A DNA stretch of 64,000 nt from DATGMP01 sp035293565 (GCA_035293565.1 DATGMP010000080.1:28288-92287); one strand, 5' to 3'; positions 8,380-17,683 are shown, counted from the stretch's first letter. Numbers and translations: made by a program. Notes: generated by a model not told the origin, from the letters alone.

Positions 8380-9321
8380 CTAGCGGTAGAGACGGCTGAG
8401 CAACCCCAGCAACACTTCGGCCAGGACCTCGCCTTTTTCCTCCTGGACGAAATGACCCGCGTCGGCGATCTCGACATGCGGCTGGCCGCGGGCGCCCGGT
8501 ACCCTCTCCTGAAAGACCCTCTCCCAGGCCTTCGTCGAAGGATCGCGATCGCTGAAGGCTGTAAGGAAAGGGCGCCTGAAGGTTTCGAGCACGTCCCAGG
8601 CGCGCCGATTCTCGATCAAGCCGGACATGTCCGGGCGGATCGGTATGCAGCCGGTGATCGCAAGCGCGGCGGCCTTGTAGGATGCATCGGGAAAGGGCGC
8701 GTCATAGGCGCGCAAAATCTCTGCGTTCGGGCGTTCGACGCAGACCCCGGCGACGATCTCCGCCAGAGGCAAATCCTCGGCCTCGCGGCAGGTCCTTGCC
8801 CAGGCCTCGATCTGCTCGCCCGGCCAGCCGTCAACGCCTCTCGGTGGCGGTTCGAAATTGGGCAGCAGCGTGTTGGTGGTGAGCACGGCGTCGAAGCGAT
8901 GCGGCATTTGGCTCAGAACGCGTAGCCCGATCGGGCCGCCCCAATCCTGGGAGACGAGCGTGATCCGTTGCAGATCGAGCGCTTCCACGAATTGGCAGAG
9001 CCAATCGACAAAAACCTGATAGCTGTAGCTGTCTCGGTCCGCGAGCTTGTCGGATCGACCGAAGCCGATATAGTCGGGCGCAACGGCGCGATAGCCGGCC
9101 GCGGCCACGGGCGGGATCATCTTGCGGTAGAGGTAGGACCAGGTCGGCTCCCCGTGCAGCATGAGCACCACCGGCGCATCCGCGGGACCCTCATCGAGGC
9201 GGTGCATGCGCAAGGGACCGAACTTCGCATCCTCGATCGTCAGATAACGGGGCGCGAATGTGTAGCCGGTCAAGCCGACGAAGCGCTCATCTGGCGTTCG
9301 TATGACAGAGCCGTTTTTCAC
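8380..9321 (-). CDS. Haloalkane dehalogenase-like alpha/beta hydrolase
   Basis: A 313-residue alpha/beta hydrolase that resembles haloalkane dehalogenase subfamily I (DhlA type), which splits carbon-halogen bonds to an alcohol and halide. It has the oxyanion/halide motif HGEPTWSYLYRKM (E58), nucleophile D126 in SQDWGGPIGLR with the halide-stabilising Trp W127 directly after it, the probable acid in FSDRDP (D258 or D260) and base H290 in AGHFVQEE. The WD-adjacent pair and Glu after HG separate it from epoxide hydrolases. The start is GTG. It converges on the RpfC-like gene with only seven bases between stops. Natural substrate unknown. Confidence 0.8.
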   Translation of the reverse strand: MKNGSVIRTPDERFVGLTGYTFAPRYLTIEDAKFGPLRMHRLDEGPADAPVVLMLHGEPTWSYLYRKMIPPVAAAGYRAVAPDYIGFGRSDKLADRDSYSYQVFVDWLCQFVEALDLQRITLVSQDWGGPIGLRVLSQMPHRFDAVLTTNTLLPNFEPPPRGVDGWPGEQIEAWARTCREAEDLPLAEIVAGVCVERPNAEILRAYDAPFPDASYKAAALAITGCIPIRPDMSGLIENRRAWDVLETFRRPFLTAFSDRDPSTKAWERVFQERVPGARGQPHVEIADAGHFVQEEKGEVLAEVLLGLLSRLYR

Positions 9322-9354
9322 AACAGAACCGCCATTGTTCGGGTTTCGACGTGT

Positions 9355-10263
9355 TCAGCCTGACTCCGTCAGCAAAACGTCCGTCTGCTCGTACCCGTAT
9401 TTGTAAAGCAGAGTGCGGAAGGCGCGCTCGGTCATTTGCTGATAGGAGCTAGGTCCGACGATGATTTCGGTGAGCGGCAGCCGATCGCTCGCGTCGCCGA
9501 TCTCGAGGTCAATATAGAGCGAGGTATAGAGGGGTCTGGCTAGGGCCTTGATACGCCGCGCGCCGACCGGCGTCTGGCCGGCATTGACGACAATGAGCCG
9601 CCACTCGTTTTCATCAGCGAGATCCGATCGTTTCATCAGCGCGCCGAACAAAGCGAGCTCGCGGATTACGGTACGGGCGAGATTGATACCGACCTCGGGC
9701 GAGCGGTCGGCCTTCGTCGCGTAGAGCCGGTCGATCAGATCGAGTCCCCGCCCCATGATCGCGATCTTGATATCGTCGTCATAACAGCAAGGAGCGAGAA
9801 AGGCGCCGCCAGTCTCCGCCGCACGGGCCAACGCTTGCGGCGCGAAACCCAGAGCGACGCCATGCCCGCCGGAGTGCAAAGCTTCCCAATGACGCTGTGA
9901 GTCCCTGAGCTCGGTGAAGGTCACCAGCCAGACATCGGGCGGAACGTATTGGCCGACTTCCGAGAGATACCGTGAGACAAGCGCGTCGAGCCGTAGGCTG
10001 CGCTCGCTGCGATCGCGCTCGAGACGAAGCGCCATCGCCTCCTGGAAGCAATCAACGGCATGCTGAATCTCGCGCCCATCGCTGAGATAGAGGATATTGG
10101 TCGCCCGAAAGGCGCAACCATCCAGAATGTCGGCGGCGGCCTGCCCGTCGGTGTAGTGGTAGAGTGGTCGTGCCGGGACGCGGAGCAGGCCGGTAAACTC
10201 CCGCCGCATATATTCTTGGAGCTGCTTCCGGTCTTCGTTAGTGATGCCGGCGGTTTCCGCCAT
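9355..10263 (-). CDS. DUF2971 family protein
   Basis: A 302-residue soluble protein with the DUF2971 pattern LYHYTDGQAAADIL...NILYLSDGREIQHAVD, and later HWEALHSGGHGVALGF and DENEWRLI. The fold is thought to relate to ADP-ribosyltransferase-like or defence-linked proteins in some members, but no activity is established. GGGAGG sits a few bases upstream of the ATG, supporting the start. It is followed 33 bases later on the same strand by the dehalogenase gene, and SecA lies upstream. No transfer signature is visible around it. Confidence 0.75.
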   Translation of the reverse strand: MAETAGITNEDRKQLQEYMRREFTGLLRVPARPLYHYTDGQAAADILDGCAFRATNILYLSDGREIQHAVDCFQEAMALRLERDRSERSLRLDALVSRYLSEVGQYVPPDVWLVTFTELRDSQRHWEALHSGGHGVALGFAPQALARAAETGGAFLAPCCYDDDIKIAIMGRGLDLIDRLYATKADRSPEVGINLARTVIRELALFGALMKRSDLADENEWRLIVVNAGQTPVGARRIKALARPLYTSLYIDLEIGDASDRLPLTEIIVGPSSYQQMTERAFRTLLYKYGYEQTDVLLTESG

Positions 10264-10352
10264 TCTTTCCTCCCGTTCGACGTTCTTTATCTAATACGAG
10301 AACTGGGGGGAATTGCGAGAGTGCTGCTCGCGTGCAGGGAATTCTTGAGGGA

Positions 10353-13028
10353 TCAGACCGAGGCGCCGTGGCAATGCTTGTATTTCTTGCCGCTGCCGCA
10401 CGGGCAAGGAGCGTTGCGCGCGACTTTGGGCCGCTCGTCCATGAGCGCCACCGAGACGTCGGCCATGACCTCCGGCTCCATGTCGAGCGCGGGGTCGCGG
10501 CGGGTCTCGTGCATCTCAAGAGAAGGGGGTGGCGGAACGATCTCTTCGGGTGCGGCCCGGCGGAACTCGATATTGGCCAGATAACGCGTCACTTGCTCGC
10601 GGACTTCGTCGAGCATGTCGGCGAAAAGCTGGAAGGCCTCGCGCTTGTACTCGTTTAGGGGATCGCGCTGGCCGTACGCCCTGAGGTTGATACCCTGGCG
10701 CAGGTGGTCCAGCGCCAGCAGATGCTCCTTCCAGGTCTGGTCCAGGATCTGGAGTAGCAAGCTGCGCTCGACCTGGCCCATCAACTCCATGCCGTACGTC
10801 GCGACCTTGGCCGCGGTCTGTTCATCGGATGCCGCTATGACACGCTCGAGAACCGTTTCATTGCCGATGCCGGGCTCCTCGGCCCACTCCTCCACCGGCG
10901 GCTCGATTCCGAGCGTGTCTTTGAGCTCGATCTTGATGGCATCGAGGTTCCACTGCTCGGAATAGGAATTGGGCGGAATGTGGCGGTTGACGATGCGCTC
11001 GGCCACCTCGTGTCGCATGTCGGCGACGATTCCGGCGACATCGGTCGCGGAAATGACCTCCTTGCGCTGCTCGTAGATGACCTTGCGCTGGTCGTTCATC
11101 ACGTCGTCGTATTTCAGCAGATTCTTGCGAATCTCGAAGTGCTGTTGCTCGACCTTCTTTTGGGCCCGCTCGAGCGCTTTGTTGATCCACGGATGGACGA
11201 TCGCCTCGCCCTCCTGGATGCCTAGCCGCTGCAATACGCCGTCCATGCGTTGCATCCCATAGATGCGCATCAGGTCGTCTTCCAACGATAGGAAGAACTT
11301 CGAGTTGCCCGGATCGCCCTGCCGGCCCGACCGGCCGCGGAGCTGATTGTCGATCCGGCGCGATTCGTGGCGCTCGGTGCCCATGACATAGAGGCCGCCG
11401 GCCTGCTTCACGAGCTCGCGCGCCGCTTCGATCTCGGACCGGATCTCGGCGATCTTGGCCTCGCGCGCTTCGCCCTCGAGGCCCTCAGCCTCCTGGCGGA
11501 CGCGCATCTCCAAATTGCCGCCCAGCTGGATGTCGGTGCCGCGGCCGGCCATGTTGGTCGCGATGGTGACCGCGCCGGGCCGGCCCGCCTGGGCGATGAT
11601 CATAGCCTCCTGCTCGTGATAGCGGGCGTTGAGGACCGCGTGTGGTATCCGCCGCTTCTTGAGCAGCTGCGACAGATGCTCGGATTTCTCGATCGAGACG
11701 GTACCCACCAGCACCGGCTGCTGGCGCTTGCGGGCTTCGTCGATAAGGATCACGATCGCTTCGTTCTTTTCGGCGGCCGTCCGGTAGACTTCGTCGTCCT
11801 CGTCCTTGCGCTGCACTGGCTGATTGGTCGGCATCTCGACCACGTCCAGCTTGTAGATCTCGCTGAACTCCGCTGCTTCGGTCATCGCCGTGCCGGTCAT
11901 GCCGGCCAGCTTGGGATACATGCGGAAGTAATTCTGGAAGGTGATCGAGGCCAGCGTCTGGTTTTCCTGCTGGATCGTCACGCGCTCCTTGGCTTCGAGC
12001 GCCTGGTGTAGCCCTTCCGAATAGCGCCGTCCCGGCATCATGCGCCCTGTGAATTCGTCAATGATGACGACCTTGTCGTCCTTGACGATGTAATCGACGT
12101 CGCGCGTGAAGAGCTTGTGGGCCCGCAGAGCCTGATTCACATGGTGGACGAGGCTCACATTGTGGACGTCGTAGAGGGTGCCCGCGGCGAGCAGTCCCGC
12201 CTCACGCAGCAGCTCCTCGATCTTCTCGACGCCGCTCTCGTTGAGGGCAACGGTCTTGTGCTTCTCGTCCTTGTCATAATCCTCGGGATCGAGCCGAGGG
12301 ATCACGAGATCGACCCGCTGATAGAGCTCGGAGGAATCCTGCGCCGGGCCGGAAATGATGAGCGGCGTCCGGGCCTCGTCGATCAGGATTGAATCCACCT
12401 CGTCGACGATGCCGAAATTGAACGGCCGCTGGACCATCTCTTCCAGCCGGTACTTCATATTGTCGCGTAGATAGTCGAAGCCGAACTCGTTGTTCGTGCC
12501 ATAGGTCACGTCCGCGGCATAGGCATCGCGGCGCTCATGGTCGTCCAGCCCATGGACGATGCACCCGACCGTCAGTCCGAGGAAGCGGTAGATCTGACCC
12601 ATCCAGCCACTGTCGCGCTGGGCCAGGTAGTCGTTGACGGTGACGACATGGACGCCCTTGCCGGAGAGCGCATTCAGATAGACGGCCAAGGTGGCCACGA
12701 GGGTCTTGCCCTCGCCGGTCTTCATCTCGGCGATCTTGCCTTGGTGGAGCACCATGCCGCCCATGAGCTGGACGTCGAAATGTCGCTGACCGAGCGTGCG
12801 CTTGGCTGCCTCGCGGACGACCGCGAAGGCTTCCGGGAGGATGTCGTCGAGGGTCTCGCCTTGGTCCAGGCGGCCGCGTAGCAGAGCCGTCTGGCCCCGC
12901 AGCTCGTCGTCCGACAGTGGCGCGTAGGTCGCTTCCAGCGCGTTGATCCGCTCGACGGTCGAGCGGAGGCTTTTGACGACGCGGTCGTTCGCGGTACCGA
13001 AAAGTCTGCGGGCGACCGCACCGATCAT
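10353..13028 (-). CDS. secA: Preprotein translocase ATPase SecA
   Basis: Full-length SecA (891 residues), the motor that drives unfolded secretory proteins through SecYEG. Visible are Walker A MKTGEGKTLVATL, DEVDSILIDEARTPLIISG, the helicase-type GTVSIEKSE and NMAGRGTDIQLGG motifs, the QLRGRSGRQGDPG motif and a C-terminal zinc-binding SEC-C tail CPCGSGKKYKHCHG. Its transcription start region carries a strong sigma-70-like promoter at 13091-13119. It is divergent from the PpiC-type isomerase, an arrangement common in alphaproteobacteria and functionally sensible since both serve export. Confidence 0.98.
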   Translation of the reverse strand: MIGAVARRLFGTANDRVVKSLRSTVERINALEATYAPLSDDELRGQTALLRGRLDQGETLDDILPEAFAVVREAAKRTLGQRHFDVQLMGGMVLHQGKIAEMKTGEGKTLVATLAVYLNALSGKGVHVVTVNDYLAQRDSGWMGQIYRFLGLTVGCIVHGLDDHERRDAYAADVTYGTNNEFGFDYLRDNMKYRLEEMVQRPFNFGIVDEVDSILIDEARTPLIISGPAQDSSELYQRVDLVIPRLDPEDYDKDEKHKTVALNESGVEKIEELLREAGLLAAGTLYDVHNVSLVHHVNQALRAHKLFTRDVDYIVKDDKVVIIDEFTGRMMPGRRYSEGLHQALEAKERVTIQQENQTLASITFQNYFRMYPKLAGMTGTAMTEAAEFSEIYKLDVVEMPTNQPVQRKDEDDEVYRTAAEKNEAIVILIDEARKRQQPVLVGTVSIEKSEHLSQLLKKRRIPHAVLNARYHEQEAMIIAQAGRPGAVTIATNMAGRGTDIQLGGNLEMRVRQEAEGLEGEAREAKIAEIRSEIEAARELVKQAGGLYVMGTERHESRRIDNQLRGRSGRQGDPGNSKFFLSLEDDLMRIYGMQRMDGVLQRLGIQEGEAIVHPWINKALERAQKKVEQQHFEIRKNLLKYDDVMNDQRKVIYEQRKEVISATDVAGIVADMRHEVAERIVNRHIPPNSYSEQWNLDAIKIELKDTLGIEPPVEEWAEEPGIGNETVLERVIAASDEQTAAKVATYGMELMGQVERSLLLQILDQTWKEHLLALDHLRQGINLRAYGQRDPLNEYKREAFQLFADMLDEVREQVTRYLANIEFRRAAPEEIVPPPPSLEMHETRRDPALDMEPEVMADVSVALMDERPKVARNAPCPCGSGKKYKHCHGASV

Positions 13029-13090
13029 TGGGAATACCTGCCTAAGGGCTCAAAGCGCCGGAATGAAGCCGAAAACGCGGGAACTCCCGT

Positions 13091-13119
13091 CAGATAAGGG
13101 TGCGCCCCCGCCCTGTCAA
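13091..13119 (-). promoter_or_regulatory. Probable sigma-70 promoter of secA
   Basis: Read on the minus strand there is a perfect TTGACA (13119-13114), a 17-base spacer and TATCTG (13096-13091), about 65 bases upstream of the secA ATG. The -35 element is consensus and the spacing ideal; the -10 matches 3 of 6. Confidence 0.5.
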
Positions 13120-13188
13120 CGAACCGCCCATAACCGTAAAAGGTTAAAATACCGGCCCAAAAATGGCCATCTGGCATGCCGGGGGTCC

Positions 13189-13216
13189 TTGTAAGCGGAT
13201 TTGCTCGGTGTAGTAT
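13189..13216 (+). promoter_or_regulatory. Candidate promoter of the PpiC-argJ operon
   Basis: TTGTAA (13189-13194), 16 bases, TAGTAT (13211-13216), each matching 4 of 6 consensus positions, about 74 bases before the ATG of the isomerase. It is the best candidate in the divergent region on this strand but is not strong. Confidence 0.3.
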
Positions 13217-13289
13217 GCGCCACCCCGGGAGCCCCGGCGCACCTTGCTGCTGCGATGCGCTCCCCTTTGTCTCGGAGCGTCTCCCTACC

Positions 13290-14315
13290 ATGGCTTCTTC
13301 TTCCTCAAGCGGGCCGATGACCGCGATTGTCGTTATCGTAGTTGCCGCGATCGCCGGCGGCGCCGGCTATTATTTCGGTATGCATGGCGGCGGCTCCGCC
13401 TCCGGCCCGGCTATGGTTTCGGCGCCCGCGGGCGCCGGGCCTGTGCAGGCCAAGGTCAATGGCCAGCCGATCTACAAATCCGAGGTCGATGCTTTCATCG
13501 CCGACCTGGGCGACCAGGCCAAGCAGATGCCCGAGGGGGAGCTGAGGAGCCGCGTCCTCGACCGGCTGATCGATTTGAAGCTGGCGAGCGAAAAGGCGGA
13601 GGCCCAGAAGCTCGACGAGGATCCGGCCGTGCGCCAGCGGATCGCCAATGGCGAGATGGCGACCCTGGCCGACGTCTATCTCGAGCGTACCGCCAAGGCG
13701 AAGATCAACGACAGCGTGCTGAAGGCCAAATACGACGAGCTCGTGAAGCAGGCTCAACCGGTTGAAGAGGTCCGCGCCCGCCACATTCTCGTCAAGACGG
13801 AACAAGAGGCCAAAGACATCATCAAGCAGCTCGATAAGGGCGCTGATTTCGAGGCCCTCGCCAAGGAGAAATCCACCGATCCGGGCAGCGGAGAAAGCGG
13901 CGGCGATCTCGGTTATTTCACCAAGGACAAGATGGTGCCGGAATTCGCCGACGCGGCCTTCAAGCTCGACAAGGGCAAATACACCGAGACCCCGGTCCAC
14001 AGTCAGTATGGCTGGCACGTGATCCAGGTTCTGGACAAGCGGAACCAGCCGCTGCCGACCTTCGACCAAGTCAAGCCGCAGCTCTCCGCGATGGTGCTCC
14101 AGGAAGAAGAGCACAAGGCTTTGGACGACGTTCGCAACGGCGCCAATATCGAGCGCTTCAATTCGGACGGCACTCCCATCGCGGCGGCGCCCGCGAGCTC
14201 GCCCGCGGCAACGGCCCCGGCTGCTCCCGCCCAAGCCCCGGCGGCCGCCCCTGCAGCCTCGGCCCCGGCTGCACCGGCCCAGCCGGCACCGGCGCCCGCT
14301 CCCGCGACGAAATAG
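13290..14315 (+). CDS. Membrane-anchored PpiC-type (parvulin) peptidyl-prolyl isomerase
   Basis: A 341-residue export-pathway foldase. An N-terminal anchor (residues about 10-30, AIVVIVVAAIAGGAGYYFGM) is followed by a SurA/PrsA-like helical region with VNGQPIYKSEVDAFI, then a parvulin domain at about 155-255 (VRARHILVKTEQEAK, GGDLGYFTKDKMVPEFADAA, YGWHVIQVLDKR). The last 45 residues are almost only Ala and Pro. The ATG at 13290 is preferred because the anchor begins soon after it; GGAG lies about 12 bases upstream. The first of a long co-directional run and divergent from secA. Confidence 0.88.
   Translation: MASSSSSGPMTAIVVIVVAAIAGGAGYYFGMHGGGSASGPAMVSAPAGAGPVQAKVNGQPIYKSEVDAFIADLGDQAKQMPEGELRSRVLDRLIDLKLASEKAEAQKLDEDPAVRQRIANGEMATLADVYLERTAKAKINDSVLKAKYDELVKQAQPVEEVRARHILVKTEQEAKDIIKQLDKGADFEALAKEKSTDPGSGESGGDLGYFTKDKMVPEFADAAFKLDKGKYTETPVHSQYGWHVIQVLDKRNQPLPTFDQVKPQLSAMVLQEEEHKALDDVRNGANIERFNSDGTPIAAAPASSPAATAPAAPAQAPAAAPAASAPAAPAQPAPAPAPATK
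14176..14312 (+). repeat. Low-complexity Ala/Pro-coding tail of the PpiC protein
   Basis: Imperfect repeats of gcc/gcg/ccg codons encode alternating AAP, APA and PAPAP units. It is a flexible tail, plausibly spanning peptidoglycan or mediating contacts; length is likely to vary between strains. Confidence 0.7.
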
Positions 14316-14323
14316 GCGTCGCC

Positions 14324-15559
14324 TTGGCGACGCCGCCGCTCTCGCCCCTCGCGCCGGCCGCGACGCCGACCCTGCCGGCGATCGCGGGAGTTCGCCTCGC
14401 GGCAGCCGCCATCGGTCTCAAAAAGAACGGCGGCCGGGACCTGATGCTGGCCGAGCTCGCGCCGGGGACCACCATTGCCGGCGCCTTGACGCGCTCGCTC
14501 TGCCCTTCGGCGCCCGTGGAATGGTGCCGTCATGCTCTCAAGGGCGGAAAGGCGCGGGCCTTCGTCGTCAATTCCGGCAACGCCAATGCCTTCACCGGCA
14601 ATGCCGGCGACAAGACCGTCTCGGCCACGGTTAAGGCGGCAGTGAGGTTGTTCGATTGCAGGGCGACCGAAATCTTCGTCGCTTCGACCGGCGTCATCGG
14701 TCAGCCCGTGCCTCCCGATCATATCGCGGCGGCACTCCCCAAGCTCTCGAAATCGCTGAGCAAGTCAGCCTGGAAAGCGGCAGCCGAGGCGATCCGGACC
14801 ACCGATACTTTCGCCAAGATGGTCACCCGGAAAGCCAAGATCGGGGACAGCACTGTCACCATCAACGGTATCGCCAAAGGCTCGGGTATGATCGCCCCCG
14901 ACATGGCGACGATGCTGGCGTTCTTTTTCACCGACGCGAAGGTACCCGCCGGCGTCCTCGACGAGATCGTGCACCGCGCCGTCAAGCGCTCGTTCAATTG
15001 CATCACGGTCGACGGCGACACCTCGACCAGCGATACGGTGCTATTCGCGGCGACCGGCGCCGCCAAGCATCCCAGGGTGAGCAACGCCGGCGACAAGCTC
15101 CTCAAGCCCTTTCGCGCCGCGGTCGAGGACGCGATGGTCGAGCTGGCTCAGCTGATTGTTCGCGATGGCGAGGGGGCCGGCAAGTTCGTGACGATTCGCG
15201 TGAAGGGCGCGATGTCGTCCGGTGCCGCCCGCAGGATCGGACTCTCCGTCGCGAACTCCCCGCTGGTCAAGACGGCCATCGCGGGCGAGGACGCGAATTG
15301 GGGACGCATCGTGATGGCTGTGGGAAAAGCCGGTGAGCGCGCCGATCGCGACCGGCTCGGCATCTCGATCGGCGGCGTGCCGATCACCAGCAAGGGGCAG
15401 ATCGTCGAGGGTTATGACGAGACTCCGGTCGCCGCCCACATGAAGGGCCCGGAAATCGACATCGAGATCGATATCGCTTTGGGGAGGGGCAGCGCTACGG
15501 TCTGGACCTGCGACCTCACTCACCGCTACATCGACATCAATGGAAGCTATCGAAGCTGA
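14324..15559 (+). CDS. argJ: Bifunctional glutamate N-acetyltransferase / amino-acid acetyltransferase
   Basis: ArgJ (411 residues) moves the acetyl group from N-acetylornithine to glutamate and so recycles it in arginine synthesis; the bifunctional type also makes N-acetylglutamate from acetyl-CoA. Visible motifs are SPLAP..., FVVNSGNANAFTGNAGD, the self-cleavage region KGSGMIAPDMATMLAFFFTDA (Thr nucleophile in MATML), TVDGDTSTSDTVL and the C-terminal THRYIDINGSYRS. No ATG precedes the conserved N-terminus, so a TTG eight bases after the isomerase stop is the best start. Mono- versus bifunctional activity cannot be decided by eye. Confidence 0.95.
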   Translation: MATPPLSPLAPAATPTLPAIAGVRLAAAAIGLKKNGGRDLMLAELAPGTTIAGALTRSLCPSAPVEWCRHALKGGKARAFVVNSGNANAFTGNAGDKTVSATVKAAVRLFDCRATEIFVASTGVIGQPVPPDHIAAALPKLSKSLSKSAWKAAAEAIRTTDTFAKMVTRKAKIGDSTVTINGIAKGSGMIAPDMATMLAFFFTDAKVPAGVLDEIVHRAVKRSFNCITVDGDTSTSDTVLFAATGAAKHPRVSNAGDKLLKPFRAAVEDAMVELAQLIVRDGEGAGKFVTIRVKGAMSSGAARRIGLSVANSPLVKTAIAGEDANWGRIVMAVGKAGERADRDRLGISIGGVPITSKGQIVEGYDETPVAAHMKGPEIDIEIDIALGRGSATVWTCDLTHRYIDINGSYRS

Positions 15560-15565
15560 TAGGCC

Positions 15566-16147
15566 GTGAAGCGGCTTCGGATTCTACCCCGTCTCAGGGT
15601 CGTCGCCGGTCATCGCATCGACACAGAGCGGCTTCTTTTGCGTTCGCCAACGGTGGCGGATGCGCCGCGCATCTCCGAGCTGATCGGCAGCTGGGATATC
15701 GCGCGCTGGCTCGTCCGCGTGCCTTACCCCTATCGCATCAACCATGCGATCGCCTGGGTGGAGCGGTCCAATCAGGAACGCGCCGCGTCGATGGGCTGGC
15801 CCTTCATTATGGTGCGGGTCGAGGATCAGGCCATCATCGGCAGCATGGACCTGTCGCTGGAGCCTGACCGCATCACCGGCGCGCTTGGCTACTGGATCGG
15901 CGAGCCTTATTGGAATCTGGGCTACGCGACGGAGGCCGCGCGCGCGGTCATCGAGTTCGCCTTCGACACTCTGTCGCTGGAAACCGTCACGGCCAGCGCA
16001 CTGCCGGACAATGCGCGCTCGATCCGGGTATTGGAGAAGGCTGGCCTGAGCTATGTCGATAGCCGGCCTGAAGAGACGACCGAACGGGGCAGGGTCGATA
16101 CCGATTTCTTTGCCGTGAGCCGGGCGACCTGGCTCTCTTCTCGATGA
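15566..16147 (+). CDS. GNAT N-acetyltransferase (RimJ/RimL type)
   Basis: A 193-residue acetyltransferase. It begins with the RimJ/RimL-type TERLLLRSPTVADAPRISELI. The acetyl-CoA-binding region lies at about residues 110-130 (LGYWIGEPYWNLGYATEAARA), followed by TLSLETVTASALPDNARSIRVLEKAGLSY. The family acetylates ribosomal-protein N-termini or small amines; the substrate is unknown. The start is GTG, six bases after the argJ stop, and the gene overlaps mutT by four bases, suggesting translational coupling. Confidence 0.88.
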   Translation: MKRLRILPRLRVVAGHRIDTERLLLRSPTVADAPRISELIGSWDIARWLVRVPYPYRINHAIAWVERSNQERAASMGWPFIMVRVEDQAIIGSMDLSLEPDRITGALGYWIGEPYWNLGYATEAARAVIEFAFDTLSLETVTASALPDNARSIRVLEKAGLSYVDSRPEETTERGRVDTDFFAVSRATWLSSR

Positions 16148-16557
16148 ACGAAGGCGAGCGGCCGATCCTGTTGGTTGCCGCTGTCGCTCTCGTGGATGCA
16201 GATGGCCGCGTGCTGCTGGCGCAACGGCCGGAAGGAAAGCATCTCGCCGGGCTTTGGGAGTTTCCAGGAGGCAAAGTCCATGACGGCGAGACGCCAGAGG
16301 CGGCTCTCATTCGGGAGCTCAGGGAAGAGCTCGGCATCGAGACAGACGTCAAATGTCTCGCGCCTTTCACCTTCGCCTCCCATGCCTATCCCGATTTCCA
16401 CCTCCTTATGCCGCTCTATGTCTGCCGGGTCTGGCAGGGTATCGTTCGTCCTCTGGAGGGGCAGAAGTTGGCCTGGACGCGCATCAGCGACATCAGCAAG
16501 TACCCGATGCCGCCGGCCGATGTTCCGCTAGTTGCGATGCTGAGAGATTTGCTGTGA
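16144..16557 (+). CDS. mutT: MutT/Nudix (8-oxo-dGTP) diphosphatase
   Basis: A 137-residue Nudix hydrolase. The Nudix box is complete, from G43 through E49 and R57-E58 to E61-E62 and G64 (GGKVHDGETPEAALIRELRE...). It is close in length and layout to MutT, which removes oxidised dGTP from the nucleotide pool, with LLAQRPEGKHLAGLWEFPG typical of that group. The ATG overlaps the preceding stop (ATGA), and its own stop overlaps the GTG of the DUF952 gene. Confidence 0.9.
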   Translation: MNEGERPILLVAAVALVDADGRVLLAQRPEGKHLAGLWEFPGGKVHDGETPEAALIRELREELGIETDVKCLAPFTFASHAYPDFHLLMPLYVCRVWQGIVRPLEGQKLAWTRISDISKYPMPPADVPLVAMLRDLL

Positions 16558-16898
16558 GCCGCTTTCTCTACCATCTCGCCCGCCGTGCCGAATGGGAGCA
16601 AGCCGAAAAATCGGGTGCTTACCGGGGTTCCGCGGATGATCGTCGCGACGGATTCCTGCATTTCTCGACTGCCGAGCAGGTGGTCGAGAGCGCCCGTCGG
16701 CACCGCGCGGGCGAGGCCGACGTGCTGCTGATCGTCGTACCCGAGGCCGCGCTCGAATCCTGGAAATGGGAACCTGCTCGCTCCGGCGCCCTGTTCCCGC
16801 ACCTATATGGGGAATTGCCGCTCAAGGCCATCGTTGCCGTCCATGAGCTGCCGCTGGGTCCCGACGGTTCGCATGTGTTTCCGCCGCTGATAGACTAG
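16554..16898 (+). CDS. DUF952 family protein
   Basis: A 114-residue protein matching DUF952: LYHLARRAEWEQAEKSGAY, RDGFLHFSTAEQVVESARRH, LKWEP-like SWKWEPARSGALFPHLYGELP. The fold is thought to resemble ADP-ribosyltransferases or glutathione-related proteins, but no function is proven. GTG overlapping the mutT stop is selected since it starts exactly at the conserved N-terminus and keeps the four-base coupling pattern of this operon. Confidence 0.85.
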   Translation: MSRFLYHLARRAEWEQAEKSGAYRGSADDRRDGFLHFSTAEQVVESARRHRAGEADVLLIVVPEAALESWKWEPARSGALFPHLYGELPLKAIVAVHELPLGPDGSHVFPPLID

Positions 16899-16908
16899 CT
16901 CCGCGCCA

Positions 16909-17655
16909 ATGTATCGCGACGTCGTCGACCTCAGGGAATTCTATCAGACCAGCTTGGGGCAGGTCGCGCTCAGGATCCTGCGCAGACGCATTCGGGAGTT
17001 CTGGTCGGACCTGTCGGGCCAGACTTTGCTCGGGATCGGTTACGCGACGCCTTATCTTCGGCCATTCCTCAACGAGGCCGAACGCACCATCGCGGTGATG
17101 CCGGCGACCCAAGGCGTGATCTACTGGCCGGCTGAAGGGAAGGGGCTCGTCACGCTCTCCGAGGAAGCGAGCCTGCCATTCGACGATCTTTCTTTCGACC
17201 GTGTCCTCGTGGTGCATGGGCTGGAAGCTACCGAGAAGAGCCGTCAGATGCTGCGCGAGATCTGGCGCGTGCTCGCTGGCGGCGGGCGACTGCTCGTGCT
17301 GGCCGCCAACCGCTCGGGCCTTTGGTCGCGCACCGACAGGACGCCATTCGGACACGGGATTCCCTACACCACGGGACAGCTCAACTCGATGCTGCGGGAC
17401 AATCTGTTCGTGCCGGAGCGTTCCGCGCGGGCGCTGTACATGCCGCCGGTCAAATCCCGCTTCCTGCTGGGAACCGCGCCGGCCTGGGAGAAGCTTGGCG
17501 CGCAATGGCTGTCGAATTTCGCCGGTGTCACGATGGTCGAGGCGACGAAGCAGATCTATGCGCTAACCGGCGCCGAGCGAGTCCAGCAACCGCGCCGCGG
17601 ATTGGCTTTCCCGCGCGCCCTGCCACAGTCGCGTCCGCTGCGCCGCGAGCCTTAG
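16909..17655 (+). CDS. Class I SAM-dependent methyltransferase
   Basis: A 248-residue protein with a Rossmann-type methyltransferase layout. LLGIGYATPYLRPFL replaces the usual glycine-rich SAM motif and is degenerate, LPFDDLSFDRVLVVHGLE is the acidic post-I/II region and MLREIWRVLAGGGRLLVLAANR the motif II-III region. Alphaproteobacterial homologues with this layout are common but unassigned. The weak motif I means activity should not be taken for granted. It begins ten bases after the DUF952 gene and is probably in the same operon. Confidence 0.8.
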   Translation: MYRDVVDLREFYQTSLGQVALRILRRRIREFWSDLSGQTLLGIGYATPYLRPFLNEAERTIAVMPATQGVIYWPAEGKGLVTLSEEASLPFDDLSFDRVLVVHGLEATEKSRQMLREIWRVLAGGGRLLVLAANRSGLWSRTDRTPFGHGIPYTTGQLNSMLRDNLFVPERSARALYMPPVKSRFLLGTAPAWEKLGAQWLSNFAGVTMVEATKQIYALTGAERVQQPRRGLAFPRALPQSRPLRREP

Positions 17656-17683
17656 TTAGTCCAAAACATGGGAGAGTACGGGG

